Shown here: positions 28,660 through 38,524 of the stretch, piece by piece
How the letters are laid out: the number at the start of each line of letters is the position of its first letter
How positions within the stretch are numbered: the first letter of the stretch is position 1
Assembly (NCBI RefSeq): GCF_029637705.1
Contig: NZ_CP121252.1
Coordinates: forward strand, 1,550,001-1,614,000
From: Citricoccus muralis
GTDB lineage: Bacteria; Actinomycetota; Actinomycetes; Actinomycetales; Micrococcaceae
Reading direction: 5' to 3'
Length of the DNA: 64,000 nt
Translations under genes and position numbers: made by a program
The notes under the pieces: generated by a model
The model's input: only the letters and a program-made list of their open reading frames with translations
Told to the model about the DNA's origin: nothing
Databases searched by the model: none

Positions 28660-29292
28660 CTAGTGGCCGCGGTCGATCCACTCCTGCAGGTGAGGCGCCT
28701 CGTCCCCGATGGTGGTGGCGTCACCGTGGCCGGTGCGCACCGAGGTGGTGGGCGGCAGGGTGAGCAACCGGTTCTGGATGGACTCGATGATCGTTTCGAA
28801 GCTCGAGTAGGAACGGCCGGTCGCTCCCGGTCCGCCCTGGAACAGGGTGTCGCCGGTGAAGACCACGCCCTCTTCCAGCTCGGGAGCGTAGAAGCAGACC
28901 GAACCGGGGGAGTGCCCGGGGGTGTGCAGGGCGTGCAGTGTCACGCCGGCGATCTGGAACTCGTCGCCGTCGTTGATTTGCCCGTCCGGGGCGTCCTCTG
29001 GATAAACCGCATCCCAGAGCATCCGATCGTCCGGGTGCAATAGCACCGGGGCGTCGACGAGTCCGCGGAACTCCTTAACGGCGCGGATGTGGTCGTCGTG
29101 GCCGTGGGTCAGCAGGATGACTTCCACGGTGCGAACGCCGACGGCGTCCTTGACCGCCTGGGCGTCATGCGCCGGGTCGATGACCACGCAGCGTTCGTCG
29201 TCGCCGACGATCCACACGTTGTTATCCACCTCCCAGGTGCCGCCGTCGAGGGAGAAGGTGCCGGAGGTCACCAAATGATCGATGCGAGCCAT
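28660..29292 (-). CDS. Metallo-beta-lactamase fold hydrolase, probable mycothiol-conjugate hydrolase
   Basis: The 210-residue protein has the glyoxalase-II-like metal motif THGHDDH (about residue 62), HTPGHSPGSVCFY, GDTLFQGGPGATGR and a final GHGDATTI. It overlaps the mscR-type gene by one base (TGATG). This pairing is conserved in actinobacteria (for example Rv2260 beside Rv2259), and a role in hydrolysing the S-formyl-mycothiol product is a reasonable inference, not shown here. Confidence 0.85.
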   Translation of the reverse strand: MARIDHLVTSGTFSLDGGTWEVDNNVWIVGDDERCVVIDPAHDAQAVKDAVGVRTVEVILLTHGHDDHIRAVKEFRGLVDAPVLLHPDDRMLWDAVYPEDAPDGQINDGDEFQIAGVTLHALHTPGHSPGSVCFYAPELEEGVVFTGDTLFQGGPGATGRSYSSFETIIESIQNRLLTLPPTTSVRTGHGDATTIGDEAPHLQEWIDRGH

Positions 29293-30383
29293 CAGAGCAC
29301 CACCACCGAACGCAGCACCTCACCGGAGTGCATCTTCTCGAATGCGGCGTCGATCTCGTCCAGGCCAATGGTCTCGGTGACGAACGCGTCGAGATCCAGT
29401 CGACCCAGTCGGTACTGATCCACGAGCATCTGGAAGTCGTGGGAAGGCAAGCAATCGCCGTACCAGGAGGACTTCAACGATCCGCCGCGGCCGAACACAT
29501 CCAGCAGCGGCAGTTCCAGGGTCATCTCCGGGGTGGGCACGCCGACGAGCACCACACGACCGGCGAGATCGCGGGCGTAGAACGCCTGCTTGTAGGTCTC
29601 CGGGCGGCCGACGGCGTCGATGACGACGTCGGCACCAAAACCGCCCGTAAGCGCCTGAACGGCTTCAACGGCGTCGGTCTCTTTGGAGTTCACGGTGTGG
29701 GTGGCACCCAGCTCCAGTGCCTTCTCCAACTTGCGGGGGTCGATGTCGACGGCGATGATCGTGGTGGCCCCGGCCAGCTTCGCTCCCGCGATGGCCGCGG
29801 TACCGACACCGCCGCAACCGATGACGGCCACGGACTCGCCGCGCTTGACCTCGCCGGTGTTGATGGCCGCGCCAATGCCGGCCATGATGCCGCAGCCGAG
29901 CAGGCCCACGGCAGCATCCTGGTCATCGGAGACGCCCTCGACCTTGGTGCACTGACCGGCGGCGACCAGCGTCTTCTCGGCAAAGGCGCCGATCCCCAGG
30001 GCTGGAGACAGCTCGGTGCCGTCTTCCAGGGTCATCTTCTGGGTGGCGTTGTGGGTGTTGAAGCAGTACTTTGGTTCGCCCTTGCGGCACGCGCGGCACT
30101 CGCCGCAGACGGCGCGCCAGTTGAGAATGACCTTGTCACCCACGGCAACCTCGGTGACGCCGTCGCCGACCGCGGAGACGATGCCGGTGGCCTCGTGGCC
30201 CAGCAGGTAGGGGTAATCGTCACCGATGCCGCCCTGCACGTAGTGCAGATCGGTGTGGCAGACGCCGCAGGTCGAGATGTCGACGACGGCCTCGCCCGGT
30301 CCTGGATCGGGGATGACGATGGTGGTGATCTCCACGGGCTGGTCCTTGCCGCGGGAGATGACCCCTTTAACGGTTTGAGACAT
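29292..30383 (-). CDS. mscR: S-(hydroxymethyl)mycothiol dehydrogenase / S-nitrosomycothiol reductase
   Basis: The 363-residue zinc-dependent medium-chain dehydrogenase has the catalytic zinc Cys/His in [10 protein letters not shown] and GHEATG, structural zinc ligands in [15 protein letters not shown], and the NAD-binding motif [14 protein letters not shown]. The full-length text matches the mycothiol-dependent formaldehyde dehydrogenase family. It oxidises the formaldehyde-mycothiol adduct and reduces S-nitrosomycothiol. ATG 30383 has AAGGAGG eight bases upstream; an earlier ATG (30428) lacks such a site. Confidence 0.92.
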   Translation of the reverse strand: MSQTVKGVISRGKDQPVEITTIVIPDPGPGEAVVDISTCGVCHTDLHYVQGGIGDDYPYLLGHEATGIVSAVGDGVTEVAVGDKVILNWRAVCGECRACRKGEPKYCFNTHNATQKMTLEDGTELSPALGIGAFAEKTLVAAGQCTKVEGVSDDQDAAVGLLGCGIMAGIGAAINTGEVKRGESVAVIGCGGVGTAAIAGAKLAGATTIIAVDIDPRKLEKALELGATHTVNSKETDAVEAVQALTGGFGADVVIDAVGRPETYKQAFYARDLAGRVVLVGVPTPEMTLELPLLDVFGRGGSLKSSWYGDCLPSHDFQMLVDQYRLGRLDLDAFVTETIGLDEIDAAFEKMHSGEVLRSVVVL

Positions 30384-30557
30384 GGTTGGGCCTCCTTGGT
30401 GGGGGACTGTTGACGGTGTGGCCGTCATAGTTCCTCTTCATCTCATCACACCGAGTGGCGTAGCGGGAATGGGACATTCGCCGATGACCGTGTGTGACGA
30501 AGGTTACGTCTTGGTCAGGAGGTGTTTGCGGCGGGGCAGTGCTGACATACTGGGCCC

Positions 30558-31352
30558 ATGTGTGGACGGTTTGTGATGGCGAGAGCGGTGGGCGACCTGG
30601 TGGCGCAGGCTGGTGCCGTGCCCCCGGAAGCGGATTTCGAACTGCGGGAGAGCTACAACGTGGCACCGACCGCGGATGTGGCCGTGGTGCTGGAACGCCT
30701 GGTGGAGGAGACCCCGCAGCGTGAGTTGCACCGGGCTCGCTGGGGATTGTTGCCCGGATGGGCGAAAGATCCGTCGTTCTCCTCGCGGACCTTTAATGCC
30801 CGTTCCGAGACGGTGGTGACCAAGCCGAGCTTCCGTTCCGCGGTGCGGGCCCGGCGGTGTGCGGTGCCCGTGGATGGCTATTACGAATGGCTGAAACCAA
30901 CGAAGGGCTCGGGAAGCCAGCGGAAGCGACCTTTTTATGTGCACCCGGAAGACGACTCCGTGATGTTCTTCGCCGGACTGTATGAATGGTGGAAGGACCC
31001 GGAAGCGGAAGCAGCGGGGGAGCCCGCCTGGGTGTTGTCGACGACGATCCTCACCGGGGCCTCCCCGGACGACGCTGAACACGACGGCGTACTGGGGGAG
31101 CTGGGGCGGCTGCATGACCGGCTGCCGCTGCCGATGGGACCGGAGATGATGGAGGCGTGGCTGAACCCGGAGAAGCTGGATTCGGCGGACGAAGCCGAGG
31201 CACTGGTGCAGCGGGTGCGTGAGCAGGCATTTGCGGTGGCTGGTGGTTGGCGGCTGGACGAGGTGGGTCCGGCGGTGGGCAATGTGCGCAACAACGGTCC
31301 CGAATTGCTGGAACCGGTGGCTGGCGGCCCCCAGGAGTCGCTGCTGCCGTGA
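30558..31352 (+). CDS. SRAP-domain abasic-site DNA-protein crosslink protein (YedK/HMCES family)
   Basis: The 264-residue protein starts MCGRFVMA; Cys2 becomes the catalytic N-terminal residue that crosslinks to abasic sites after Met removal. Other SRAP features are NVAPT (34-38), NARSET (80-85), YYEW (108-111, active-site Glu) and the HDRLPLPM histidine motif. It shields abasic sites in single-stranded DNA. The family-typical length is about 220-260. Its stop overlaps the next GTG, coupling it to a transporter gene with no obvious functional link. Confidence 0.93.
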   Translation: MCGRFVMARAVGDLVAQAGAVPPEADFELRESYNVAPTADVAVVLERLVEETPQRELHRARWGLLPGWAKDPSFSSRTFNARSETVVTKPSFRSAVRARRCAVPVDGYYEWLKPTKGSGSQRKRPFYVHPEDDSVMFFAGLYEWWKDPEAEAAGEPAWVLSTTILTGASPDDAEHDGVLGELGRLHDRLPLPMGPEMMEAWLNPEKLDSADEAEALVQRVREQAFAVAGGWRLDEVGPAVGNVRNNGPELLEPVAGGPQESLLP

Positions 31353-32365
31353 GTTCGCTGAGCGCCGCAGGCTCGATGAGCGCACCGTCGTCGGCCGAGC
31401 GTCACCAGGTGTGGTGGTATCTCGGCGCGGTAATGCTAGGACTGGCGGTTGGTCTGCTGGCACCGGGCGTCGGACCGTTCGTTGAGGTGCTGGTGTGGCC
31501 GGTCCTGGCGATGCTGCTACTCGTGGTGTTCTTCTTGACCCCGTGGTCGCAGCTCCCCGGTGTGCTGGCCCGGCCGCGCTTTCTGCTGGCCGCGCTGGCG
31601 GGCAATGCAGTCGTGATGCCGCTGATCGCCGTGGCGCTGGTGCACCTGGGGCCGGAGGATCCGGTGCTGCGCTTCGGTTTGCTGTTGGTGCTGGTGGCGC
31701 CGTGCACCGACTGGTTCATGACCTTCACCCATGTCAGCGGCGGTGACACTGCGGCCGCTTCGGCGCTGATCCCGGTGAACCTGATGGCGCAATTGGTGCT
31801 GATCCCGGTGTATCTGTGGCTGTTTGCCCCGGAGATTCCAGGTAGCGGTGAAGCGAATCCGGCGACGGGCGTCCTGGCTGGGGCTGCCGTGCTGATTCTG
31901 GGGTCGATGCTGTTGGGCGCGACTGCGGCCTGGTGGGCCCAGCGCCGCCCGGCGCTGGCCCGGGTGCGCGCCCACGCGGAAGTGGCCCCGGTGCCGTTGT
32001 TGGCCGTCGTGTTGTTCCTGGTGGCGGCGTCGCAGGCACGGATCGTGCTGGATGCGGCCGGGAGCCTCCCCGGGATCGCGGCGGTGGCGCTGGGCTACCT
32101 GGTGCTGGCTGTGCTGGTGGCCTGGGTGCTCGCGCGACTGACGCGGGTGCCTCGGGAGCAGGGGATCACCCTGACGATGACCCTGGCCACCCGCAACTCC
32201 TTCGTGGTGCTGCCGGTGGCCCTGGCGCTACCGGCAGGGGCCGAGGTAGCAGCCGTGGCGGTGGTGTTCCAGTCTCTGGTGGAGCTACTCGGGATTCTGG
32301 TGCTGCTGTGGGTGCTGCCCCGGTGGGTGTTCCCCCGTCGCGTCTCGTCCACGGCTTCAGCCTAG
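31349..32365 (+). CDS. SBF/ACR3-like membrane transporter (arsenic-resistance or bile-acid:sodium symporter family)
   Basis: The 338-residue protein has about ten hydrophobic helices and SBF-family features: a conserved APCTDWFMTFTHVSGGD segment and TLATRNSFVVLPVALALP near the end. Such proteins move arsenite, bile acids or other organic anions; neither arsC nor arsR is nearby, so arsenic is not established. GTG 31349 lies in the SRAP stop and follows CAGGAG. Its end overlaps the convergent S9 peptidase gene by nine bases. Confidence 0.82.
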   Translation: MSSLSAAGSMSAPSSAERHQVWWYLGAVMLGLAVGLLAPGVGPFVEVLVWPVLAMLLLVVFFLTPWSQLPGVLARPRFLLAALAGNAVVMPLIAVALVHLGPEDPVLRFGLLLVLVAPCTDWFMTFTHVSGGDTAAASALIPVNLMAQLVLIPVYLWLFAPEIPGSGEANPATGVLAGAAVLILGSMLLGATAAWWAQRRPALARVRAHAEVAPVPLLAVVLFLVAASQARIVLDAAGSLPGIAAVALGYLVLAVLVAWVLARLTRVPREQGITLTMTLATRNSFVVLPVALALPAGAEVAAVAVVFQSLVELLGILVLLWVLPRWVFPRRVSSTASA

Positions 32366-34501
32366 TGTGGCCGGCGGGGTAGACGTTTCGCCGCGGACGT
32401 GGACGTCGAGGAAGTCTAGTACGGTGCGGTACCAGGACTCGGCATTGCCGCGCTTGAGGATCCAGTGCCCCTCATCCGGGTAATAGAGATAACGGTGGAC
32501 GGTGGCGCCGTCGTCGTCGAGCAACTGCGGGGTCCGGGTGTGCAGGGCATGCCAGAGCTCCAGTGCCTGACCGATCGGGACGCGGTGGTCCTGGTTGCCG
32601 TGGATGACGAGCAGGGGCACCTGGATCTGCTCGGCGTAGAGATGTGGCGAGAACTCGGCTGACTGTTCCGCCATGGCCCGGTCCCACTCGGCATTGTCGG
32701 TGGTGCGGCCCATCGAGGTGGTGTCCCAGAGCGAGGCGTGGGTCACGATGCAACGGAACCGGTCTTCGGTGTGGCCGGCCATCCAGTTCGCCATGTACCC
32801 GCCGTAGGAGCCACCTGCAAGGGCTGTGCGGCTCTCGTCGATTTCCGGGCGGAGGAGAGCAACGTCGGTGAGGGCCAGAATGTCGGTGTAGGGGGTGCCA
32901 CCGAGTTGCTGCTGGCCGCGGTCGATCATTGACTGGCCGTAGCCGGTGGAGATCGCCGGGTCCGGCAGCAGCACCGCGTAGCCGGCCTCGACGAAGGCGC
33001 CCGGGTTCCAGCGGTAGGTCCAGGCGTTCCAGGAGCCCCAGGGTCCACCGTGCACCAGCACCGCGAGTGGGTGCGGGCCGGGGCCCTCGGGGGTGACCAG
33101 CCAGGCACGCAGTTCGGTGCCGTCTTCGGCAGTGGCGGTGACGGAACGCAACTGACCGGGGGAGCGCAGCGGGGTTCCGGGGTGGGCCAGCGGCAGGATC
33201 TCGGCGGTGTCGGTCGCTAGTGTGAGCACGATTGGCTCCGGGGCCTGCGTGATGGCATCGGCCAGGGCATACAGGCGGATGGGGGTGGTGTTGGTGTCGT
33301 CGAGCGTCGCATCCGTGCGCGGCAGGGTGGTCAGTCCGGAGTAATGCCGGGCGGTCACTAACGTGTTGGGGGTGTCGGTGTAGGTGTCGACCTGAGGAGT
33401 CATCCGCTGCGGCGCAGCATCGTCGTCGGCGCCGTACCAGATGGCCCCGGCTCCCAGATCATCGCTGGTGGCGGCCAGCTGCCGGTTGGTGACCCAGATG
33501 GGGTCGACCCAGCGGTCGAGCTCGGGCCACAGCCAGGTCTCGTTCTGCGCGTTCTGCTTGTCGAGGGAGAACAGATGGGTGCTGGCCTGCAGGTTCTGCT
33601 GCGGCGTCCAGCGCTGGTGACGGTGCAGCACCACGCGGGTGCCGTCCGGACTGATCTGCCCGGTGCTGACGGAGGTCTCGGGGGTGGAACGGATCAGCTC
33701 GGTGGTCTCCCCTGAGGGTAGGTCGATGCGCACAGCCACGGTCGCATCCACACTGGCAGCGGTGTTCTGCTGCAGGGTAGCGACGACGAACGAGCCATCG
33801 CGGCTGAGGTCCCAGTCCAGCAGCCGGCCCTGTGGTAGCGCGACCCACCGGAATTCGGGTGCCTGGTCCGCGGTGGCGGGTAGCTCGGCTACTCCCAAGA
33901 CGGTGCGTCCGGCGGGCAGATCATGATCCCAGTAGCGCGAGGGGTAGGTGGTGTGCAGGATGCCGCTGACCGAGGCCGTGGTGCGCTGTTCCACCAGCTC
34001 GGCGTGCTGGGAATCGTTCTCGGCCTGACTGTGCACGCGGAACGTGGTGACGAGATGGCGCTCGGAGGCGCGGAGGTCGTTGAATCCCCAGGGGCGGGTG
34101 AGCAGACGCTGTGCCTCGCCGCGGCCGGGCAACACCCAGAGAGATGCGCCGGGGGAGTGCTCGGTGGCGTTCGGATCGGTCTCTGCAGCGGGGCGGGACG
34201 AGAGGAAGTAGACGCGCCCGTCGGAATCCTCGGTGGTGAGGGGGGAGACCGCAGAGACGGATTCATCGGAGCGGGTCAGTTGCACGCTGGTCCCCGGAGA
34301 CGCCATTTCGTCGGCGGTGAGCTCGTGGAGCTGGGTCACATAGTCGGTGCCCTTGCCATTGAGTTGTTGGACGGTGGCCAGAATCCGGCCGTGAGGCCCG
34401 GGCAACACCGCGGTGATGCGGGCGGCGTCGAGCAGGGTGGTGATGGCATCGGGGGCGGTTGAGGTATCTGGGGTGTCTGTCGTCTCACGCGGTTCGCTCA
34501 T
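32357..34501 (-). CDS. S9 family (prolyl oligopeptidase-like) peptidase
   Basis: The 714-residue protein has a long N-terminal beta-propeller region (about 1-450) and a C-terminal alpha/beta hydrolase with Ser near 564 in GGSYGGYMANWMAGH, Asp near 640 in HGNQDHRVPIG and His near 674 in YPDEGHWIL. No signal peptide is seen, so it is probably cytoplasmic and degrades short peptides or acylated peptides. I chose ATG 34501; an upstream in-frame ATG (34612) adds 37 unrelated residues. Confidence 0.92.
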   Translation of the reverse strand: MSEPRETTDTPDTSTAPDAITTLLDAARITAVLPGPHGRILATVQQLNGKGTDYVTQLHELTADEMASPGTSVQLTRSDESVSAVSPLTTEDSDGRVYFLSSRPAAETDPNATEHSPGASLWVLPGRGEAQRLLTRPWGFNDLRASERHLVTTFRVHSQAENDSQHAELVEQRTTASVSGILHTTYPSRYWDHDLPAGRTVLGVAELPATADQAPEFRWVALPQGRLLDWDLSRDGSFVVATLQQNTAASVDATVAVRIDLPSGETTELIRSTPETSVSTGQISPDGTRVVLHRHQRWTPQQNLQASTHLFSLDKQNAQNETWLWPELDRWVDPIWVTNRQLAATSDDLGAGAIWYGADDDAAPQRMTPQVDTYTDTPNTLVTARHYSGLTTLPRTDATLDDTNTTPIRLYALADAITQAPEPIVLTLATDTAEILPLAHPGTPLRSPGQLRSVTATAEDGTELRAWLVTPEGPGPHPLAVLVHGGPWGSWNAWTYRWNPGAFVEAGYAVLLPDPAISTGYGQSMIDRGQQQLGGTPYTDILALTDVALLRPEIDESRTALAGGSYGGYMANWMAGHTEDRFRCIVTHASLWDTTSMGRTTDNAEWDRAMAEQSAEFSPHLYAEQIQVPLLVIHGNQDHRVPIGQALELWHALHTRTPQLLDDDGATVHRYLYYPDEGHWILKRGNAESWYRTVLDFLDVHVRGETSTPPATLG

Positions 34502-34565
34502 GCTGGCCAGTCTACGGGGCGGACTTATCGTGTCACACCCTAGTTCTAGATTCGTCGACTGGCGG

Positions 34566-34581
34566 GGGTACGCATGTTCCC
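34566..34581 (+). promoter_or_regulatory. Possible LexA (SOS) box upstream of DUF6504-dnaE2
   Basis: GGGTACGCATGTTCCC resembles the actinobacterial SOS box core GAAC-N4-GTTC at 7 of 8 positions and is largely palindromic. dnaE2 mutagenesis cassettes are usually LexA-controlled. It lies about 105 bases before the first gene. Confidence 0.4.
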
Positions 34582-34685
34582 TTAGACTGGAGGGGACGAT
34601 CGGCCTTCCCAACGATCACACTTCCCACCGCCACCCCTGACGCTGCCTGCGTCTAGGGGAATCACGGCATAGAGGGGTACACATC

Positions 34686-35015
34686 ATGGGAATGTTCACA
34701 CAGTCGGTCGCCGTCAGCTGCACCACCACGGGCATGCCGTTGCACGTGGAAGTGCAGGGGCGCAGTTACACGGTGGCCGCACCGCCGCGGCGCTGGTACG
34801 AGCGCCGCCGCTGGTGGGCCGAGGAGTACCGGGCCGAGCGCGGCCGCGGTGCCGGGCTGGTCGATCACGAGGTCTGGCGATTGCAGGTACGGCTGAGCCG
34901 AGCCCGTACGGCGCCGCTGCTGACCATCGACGTCGCCCACCACCTGGATTCCGGACGTTGGCGGCTGATCCGCGTGCACGATGCGGGCGCCCTGACCCTG
35001 CGGGAGACAGCATGA
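34686..35015 (+). CDS. DUF6504 family protein of the mutagenesis cassette
   Basis: The 109-residue protein begins MGMFTQSVAVSCTTTGMPLHVE and has a basic, Trp/Arg-rich centre (RRWYERRRWWAEEYRAERG) and a short C-terminal domain (WRLIRVHDAG). Small proteins of this type sit between the Y-family polymerase gene and dnaE2 in many actinobacteria; function is unknown. GAGGGG precedes the ATG. Its stop overlaps the dnaE2 start (ATGA), consistent with a role alongside the polymerase. Confidence 0.78.
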   Translation: MGMFTQSVAVSCTTTGMPLHVEVQGRSYTVAAPPRRWYERRRWWAEEYRAERGRGAGLVDHEVWRLQVRLSRARTAPLLTIDVAHHLDSGRWRLIRVHDAGALTLRETA

Positions 35016-38000
35016 GCCCAGCCACAGCGTCAACCCCGTTCCCGCACCTGCATGTCTCCAGCGCCTTCTCCGCACACTACGGGGTGTCCTGGCCGCAGGA
35101 ACTGGTCGAGGCTGCCGCAGCGCAGGGTGCCCAGACGCTGGCGTGCACGGATCGGGACGGGCTTTACGGCATGGCCAAACACTTGAGTGCATGCCTGGCC
35201 TCCGGAATCTCCCCGATTGTCGGGGTGAATGTGGCGGTGCGCTGGAACGAAGAACAGAGTGCCGGACGGGTGGTGGTGCTCGCCCGAGGCCACGACGGCG
35301 GGGCCGGCTATCACGCCCTGGTTCGGCTGATTTCCGCCGCCCACGCCCACACCCGGGGCGGTGCCGCCGGCGGCAGCCCCTGGGTGAGCCTGACCGAGCT
35401 GGCCGAGCACATGGCGCCGGACCCCGGTGCGCCCCGGTTGCTCGTGCTGATCGGCCCGGATTCTGATGTGGGCCGGATGCTGGGATCTCGGCGCTACGCG
35501 GCCGGACGCACCCGGCTCAAGCATTGGCGCAAGGCGCTGCCCTTAGGCGGGGTGCGGGTGGAAGTGGTGAGCCACCTGGCCGCCCCCGGTCAGCGACTCT
35601 CTGCCGCGCACGCCGCCAAAATGTTCCGGGTCGCCCGGGAACTAGAACTGCCCGCCGTGCTCACCAATGCGGTGCGCTACGCCAGTCCCGATGGCGCGGC
35701 CACCGCCGATGTGCTGGACGCGGTCCGGGCGCTAAGTTCCCTCGACACCGTGGCCGATATGCAGCCTAACGGCCAAGGGTGGCTGAAATCCACGGAGGCG
35801 ATGCACCTACTGGCCCGCGAGATTGTGCACGACGCCGGCTACGGGGCGCGCGAGATTCAACGACTGCTGGAAGACACGCACGCCACCGCTGAGGCCTGCC
35901 GTATCGACCCGGCCGGCGATATTGGTTGGGGGCAACCCCGCGTGCCGGAGGCCTCCGTGATCGGGCTGGAGCAGCACTCGTACCGGGAACTGCGCGAACG
36001 CTGTCTGGCCGGGATGGGGCAGCGCTACCCATACCTCGGCCCCGGCACCCCCGCGGAGGCTTCCGTGCTGGGGCGCCTGGACCATGAGCTGGGGATCATC
36101 CAGAAGCTAGGGTTCTCCAGCTATTTCCTCACCGTGGCCGAGGTGGTCTCCATGATCGAGCAGATGAACGTCCGCGTGGCAGCCCGCGGCTCGGGGGCAT
36201 CCTCCTTGGTGAACCACCTACTCCGGATCTCCGCGGTGGACCCGATCGAGCACGACCTGATCTTCGAGCGTTTCCTCTCCCAGGACCGTTCCACCCTGCC
36301 GGATATTGATATCGACGTGGAATCAGCCCGGCGCCACGAGGTCTACGACGCGATCTTCGCACGCTTCGGCACCGAGCGCACCAGCCTGATGAGCATGCAG
36401 AACGGCTATCGGGCCCGTGGCGCCGTCCGCGACGCCGGGTTGGCCCTGGGCCTAGAATCCGAGCGAGTGGACGAGATCGCCAAACAGCTGTGGCGGTTCT
36501 CTGCCTCCAGCTTCCGCGAGGCCATGGAGCGCATGCCGGAGCTGCGGGGATTCTCCGACCGGCTGCAGCAACAGCGCGCCCAGGGGGATGCGCAACTGGA
36601 CTTGTTGGTAGACCTCACCGAGCGCCTGGACCGGTTGCCCCGACATATTTCCATGCACCCCTGTGGGGTGATCCTCAGTGACCAGACGCTGCTGGACCGC
36701 ACCCCGGTGCAACCCTCCGGCATCGGACTGCCGATGAGTCAGTTCGACAAGCACGACATGGACCCCATGGGGCTACTCAAGCTCGACGTGCTGGGGGTGC
36801 GCATGCAGTCGACCATCGCCTACACAATCCAAGAAATTGAGCGCACCACGGGGGAGAGCATCGACTTAGAGCAGGTGCGACTCGACGACGAACCCACCTT
36901 CGAGATGATCCGCACCACCCACACGCTGGGCTGCTTCCAGATCGAATCTCCGGGGCAGCGGGAGCTGCTGGGCAAGCTGGGTCCCACCGAGTTTAACGAC
37001 CTGATTATCGACATCTCCCTGTTCCGTCCCGGACCGATGAAATCCGATATGGTGCGGCCCTTCCTCGATTACCGGCACGGCGACGACGTCGCCCACTACC
37101 CGCACCCGGATTTGCGCCCGGTGCTGGAGGAAACCCACGGCGTCACCGTCTTCCACGAACAGGTCCTGCGCACCTTCGATACCATGACCGGGTGCGGGCT
37201 GGCCCGAGCCGATGAGTTCCGCCGCGCCATCGGTTCCTCCAGCGAGCACCAGGTCGAGGAGTTCTTCCGCTCCGAGGCTCTGAAGCGTGACTACCCGCTG
37301 GACGTCATCGACGCGGTCTGGAGCACGTTGCAGGCGTTCGGATCCTTCGGGTTCTGCAAGGCCCACGGGGCGGCCTTCGCTGTGCCCACCTACCATTCGG
37401 CCTGGTTGAAAACCCACCACCCGGAGGCGTTCTTCGCCGGGATTCTGGAGCACGACCCGGGGATGTACCCGCGCCGGCTCATGGTCGCCGAAGCCCGCCG
37501 GCTGGGCATCCCGGTGCTACCGGTCGACATCAACCGCTCCACCCAGCAGATGCGTATGGAATGGGTGCCTGCCCACCCCGAGATCGAGCAGAGCGGCCGG
37601 TGGGGCATCCGCCTGTCCCTGACCACCGTCTCCGGGCTCAGCGCGGCCGAACGCCAGCGACTGGTGGCCGGACAGCCCTACACCAGCCTGGCCGATATTC
37701 GTGACCGTGCCCGTCCCAGTCGACGCAACCTGGAGCGGCTGGCCGAACTGGGCGCCCTCGATGGGCTGCTGCCCGCGGGCGGGGCCTCGCGCACCGACCT
37801 GGTGCATCATCTGCAGCTCACGCATCAGCGCTCCAGCGCACCGCGCACCCGGCCCATTGAAGGTCAGCTGAGCTTCGAGCTACCGGATACCGAACTCACC
37901 GCACTGGCCCCGTTGTTCCCGGACCCCACCGTGGCCGAGCAGGTGCGCTCCGAACTGGATCTCACCGCCATGGACATCACCGGGCACCTGATGCACTCGC

Positions 38001-38524
38001 ACGAGCCCTATTTACACGCTCTCGGCGTCACCCCGGCCGAGCAGTTACTTTCCCTGCGCAGCCAGACCCGCGTGCTGATCGCCGGGGTACGCGTGGCCAC
38101 CCAGACCCCGCCGATGCGCAGCGGCAAACGCGTGGTCTTCATCTCCGTGGACGATGGCACCGGGGTCGTAGACACCTCCTTTTTCACCGAAGCTCAGCAT
38201 CAGAGCGGGGAAATGCTGTTCTCAGCACGGCTGATGCTCATCGAGGGCACCACCCGCCGTACCGGAACCCGAGCGGTCAGCGTCCAGGCCATCCGTGCCT
38301 GGGATCTGCACCAGCCACACACGTTGCCCGACCCCGACTACCTCAACTCCACCCGGGATCAGTGGACCGCCTGGCTGTGTCGGGACCGCGCCCATGCCCC
38401 CGACGACGTTCCCCATCACGCCACTGGCTCCTGGCCCGTCAAACGCGGTAGCCTGCCCGCCATCCCCGTTCCACACCCCGACACCTGGGAGATGTTGCCC
38501 ACACCGGATACTCTGGAGACATGA
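35012..38524 (+). CDS. dnaE2: Error-prone DNA polymerase DnaE2
   Basis: The 1170-residue C-family polymerase has an N-terminal PHP domain (HLHVSSAFSAHYGVSW, LACTDRDGLYG), the catalytic PDIDID motif near residue 427, a further active-site Asp in LLKLDVLG, and a C-terminal OB-type region (TRVLIAGVRVATQTPPMRSGKRVVF). The motifs match DnaE2 rather than replicative DnaE1. It carries out mutagenic lesion bypass. Its usual partners ImuA' and ImuB are not encoded at this locus. The stop overlaps the lipoprotein gene (ATGA). Confidence 0.93.
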   Translation: MSPATASTPFPHLHVSSAFSAHYGVSWPQELVEAAAAQGAQTLACTDRDGLYGMAKHLSACLASGISPIVGVNVAVRWNEEQSAGRVVVLARGHDGGAGYHALVRLISAAHAHTRGGAAGGSPWVSLTELAEHMAPDPGAPRLLVLIGPDSDVGRMLGSRRYAAGRTRLKHWRKALPLGGVRVEVVSHLAAPGQRLSAAHAAKMFRVARELELPAVLTNAVRYASPDGAATADVLDAVRALSSLDTVADMQPNGQGWLKSTEAMHLLAREIVHDAGYGAREIQRLLEDTHATAEACRIDPAGDIGWGQPRVPEASVIGLEQHSYRELRERCLAGMGQRYPYLGPGTPAEASVLGRLDHELGIIQKLGFSSYFLTVAEVVSMIEQMNVRVAARGSGASSLVNHLLRISAVDPIEHDLIFERFLSQDRSTLPDIDIDVESARRHEVYDAIFARFGTERTSLMSMQNGYRARGAVRDAGLALGLESERVDEIAKQLWRFSASSFREAMERMPELRGFSDRLQQQRAQGDAQLDLLVDLTERLDRLPRHISMHPCGVILSDQTLLDRTPVQPSGIGLPMSQFDKHDMDPMGLLKLDVLGVRMQSTIAYTIQEIERTTGESIDLEQVRLDDEPTFEMIRTTHTLGCFQIESPGQRELLGKLGPTEFNDLIIDISLFRPGPMKSDMVRPFLDYRHGDDVAHYPHPDLRPVLEETHGVTVFHEQVLRTFDTMTGCGLARADEFRRAIGSSSEHQVEEFFRSEALKRDYPLDVIDAVWSTLQAFGSFGFCKAHGAAFAVPTYHSAWLKTHHPEAFFAGILEHDPGMYPRRLMVAEARRLGIPVLPVDINRSTQQMRMEWVPAHPEIEQSGRWGIRLSLTTVSGLSAAERQRLVAGQPYTSLADIRDRARPSRRNLERLAELGALDGLLPAGGASRTDLVHHLQLTHQRSSAPRTRPIEGQLSFELPDTELTALAPLFPDPTVAEQVRSELDLTAMDITGHLMHSHEPYLHALGVTPAEQLLSLRSQTRVLIAGVRVATQTPPMRSGKRVVFISVDDGTGVVDTSFFTEAQHQSGEMLFSARLMLIEGTTRRTGTRAVSVQAIRAWDLHQPHTLPDPDYLNSTRDQWTAWLCRDRAHAPDDVPHHATGSWPVKRGSLPAIPVPHPDTWEMLPTPDTLET

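Noticed and set aside
29328-30413. 361-codon plus-strand open frame opposite mscR
   Set aside because: It mirrors the dehydrogenase gene and has no ribosome-binding site or family resemblance.
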